A stretch of 6,961 nt of DNA, taken from positions 44,930 to 51,890 of the forward strand of contig DGQO01000043.1 of assembly GCA_002400445.1 (NCBI GenBank). The letters run 5' to 3'. Every line of letters starts with the position of its first letter. Position 1 is the first letter of the stretch. The stretch is from Chitinophagaceae bacterium UBA4412 (GTDB lineage Bacteria; Bacteroidota; Bacteroidia; Chitinophagales; Chitinophagaceae). Below are positions 6,825-6,961 of this stretch, piece after piece. The position numbers were made by a program, and so were the translations under genes. The notes under the pieces were generated by a model. The model had not been told where the DNA came from and did no database searches. It was given only the letters and a program-made list of their open reading frames with translations.

Positions 6825-6961
6825 ATGCTTTACACTGTTTATATCATTTACTCAGCACGACTTGACAAGTATTATGTTGGATATACAACCGATCTTCCAG
6901 GTCGTATAATGGAACACAATGCTGGTATATCCACTTTTACTTCAAAAGCAAAAGACTGGGA
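6825..6961 (+). CDS. GIY-YIG nuclease-family protein, 3'-truncated by the window edge
   Basis: The first 45 residues are visible. They carry the GIY-YIG signature in its common small-protein form: VYI at residues 5-7 for GIY, YVG at 17-19 for YIG, the conserved catalytic arginine at 27 (in LPGRIMEHN), and the STFTSKAKDW segment typical of the COG2827 group. These are about 80-100-residue single-domain proteins often annotated as UvrC-like or endonuclease-like. The catalytic glutamate would lie beyond the window, so activity cannot be judged. The ATG at 6825 lies 4 bases after the T-run of the tRNA terminator and gives the normal short N-terminus. No promoter is obvious between the terminator and the ATG, so expression may depend on read-through from the tRNA promoter. 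Confidence 0.9.
   Translation, partial: MLYTVYIIYSARLDKYYVGYTTDLPGRIMEHNAGISTFTSKAKDW

Overview
The window looks like an ordinary chromosomal stretch of a Bacteroidota bacterium, probably near the Chitinophagaceae. Three things support this. Promoter-like boxes follow the TTTG / TAnnTTTG pattern of that phylum. The genes lack clear Shine-Dalgarno sequences. The gene content also fits: a 364-residue LptF/LptG permease, a eukaryote-type citrate synthase and a small GIY-YIG protein beside a tRNA. The family placement is inference from gene style, not from a search.

Layout on the + strand, left to right: the C-terminal two thirds of an HI0933/YhiN-family flavoprotein (1-861, cut by the window edge); a COG3618-type amidohydrolase/lactonase (931-1758); a 242-base spacer with three inverted repeats; an LptF/LptG-family permease (2001-3095) whose stop codon lies in a weak terminator-like hairpin; a 296-base leader region with a candidate promoter; and citrate synthase (3392-4714) followed by a strong intrinsic terminator. 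On the - strand, a two-gene unit faces citrate synthase. It contains a small exported protein of unknown family (6048-6578) and, 10 bases downstream, a patatin-like phospholipase (4997-6037), with its own terminator facing the citrate synthase terminator. Back on the + strand are a tRNA-Ala(GGC) gene with a textbook Bacteroidota promoter and its own terminator, and the start of a GIY-YIG nuclease-like gene (6825 to the edge).

The genes do not form one pathway. Citrate synthase serves the TCA cycle, the permease serves lipopolysaccharide export, and the flavoprotein and amidohydrolase are general metabolic enzymes. The only pair that looks functionally coupled is the exported protein plus patatin. 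I found no CRISPR array, insertion sequence, phage or obvious defence system.

The oddest signal is in the tRNA-Ala gene. Its 5' acceptor strand and T arm cannot both be satisfied by the 3' sequence, which is about two bases short for a fully paired molecule. No register that keeps discriminator A gives the usual G3:U70 alanine identity pair.
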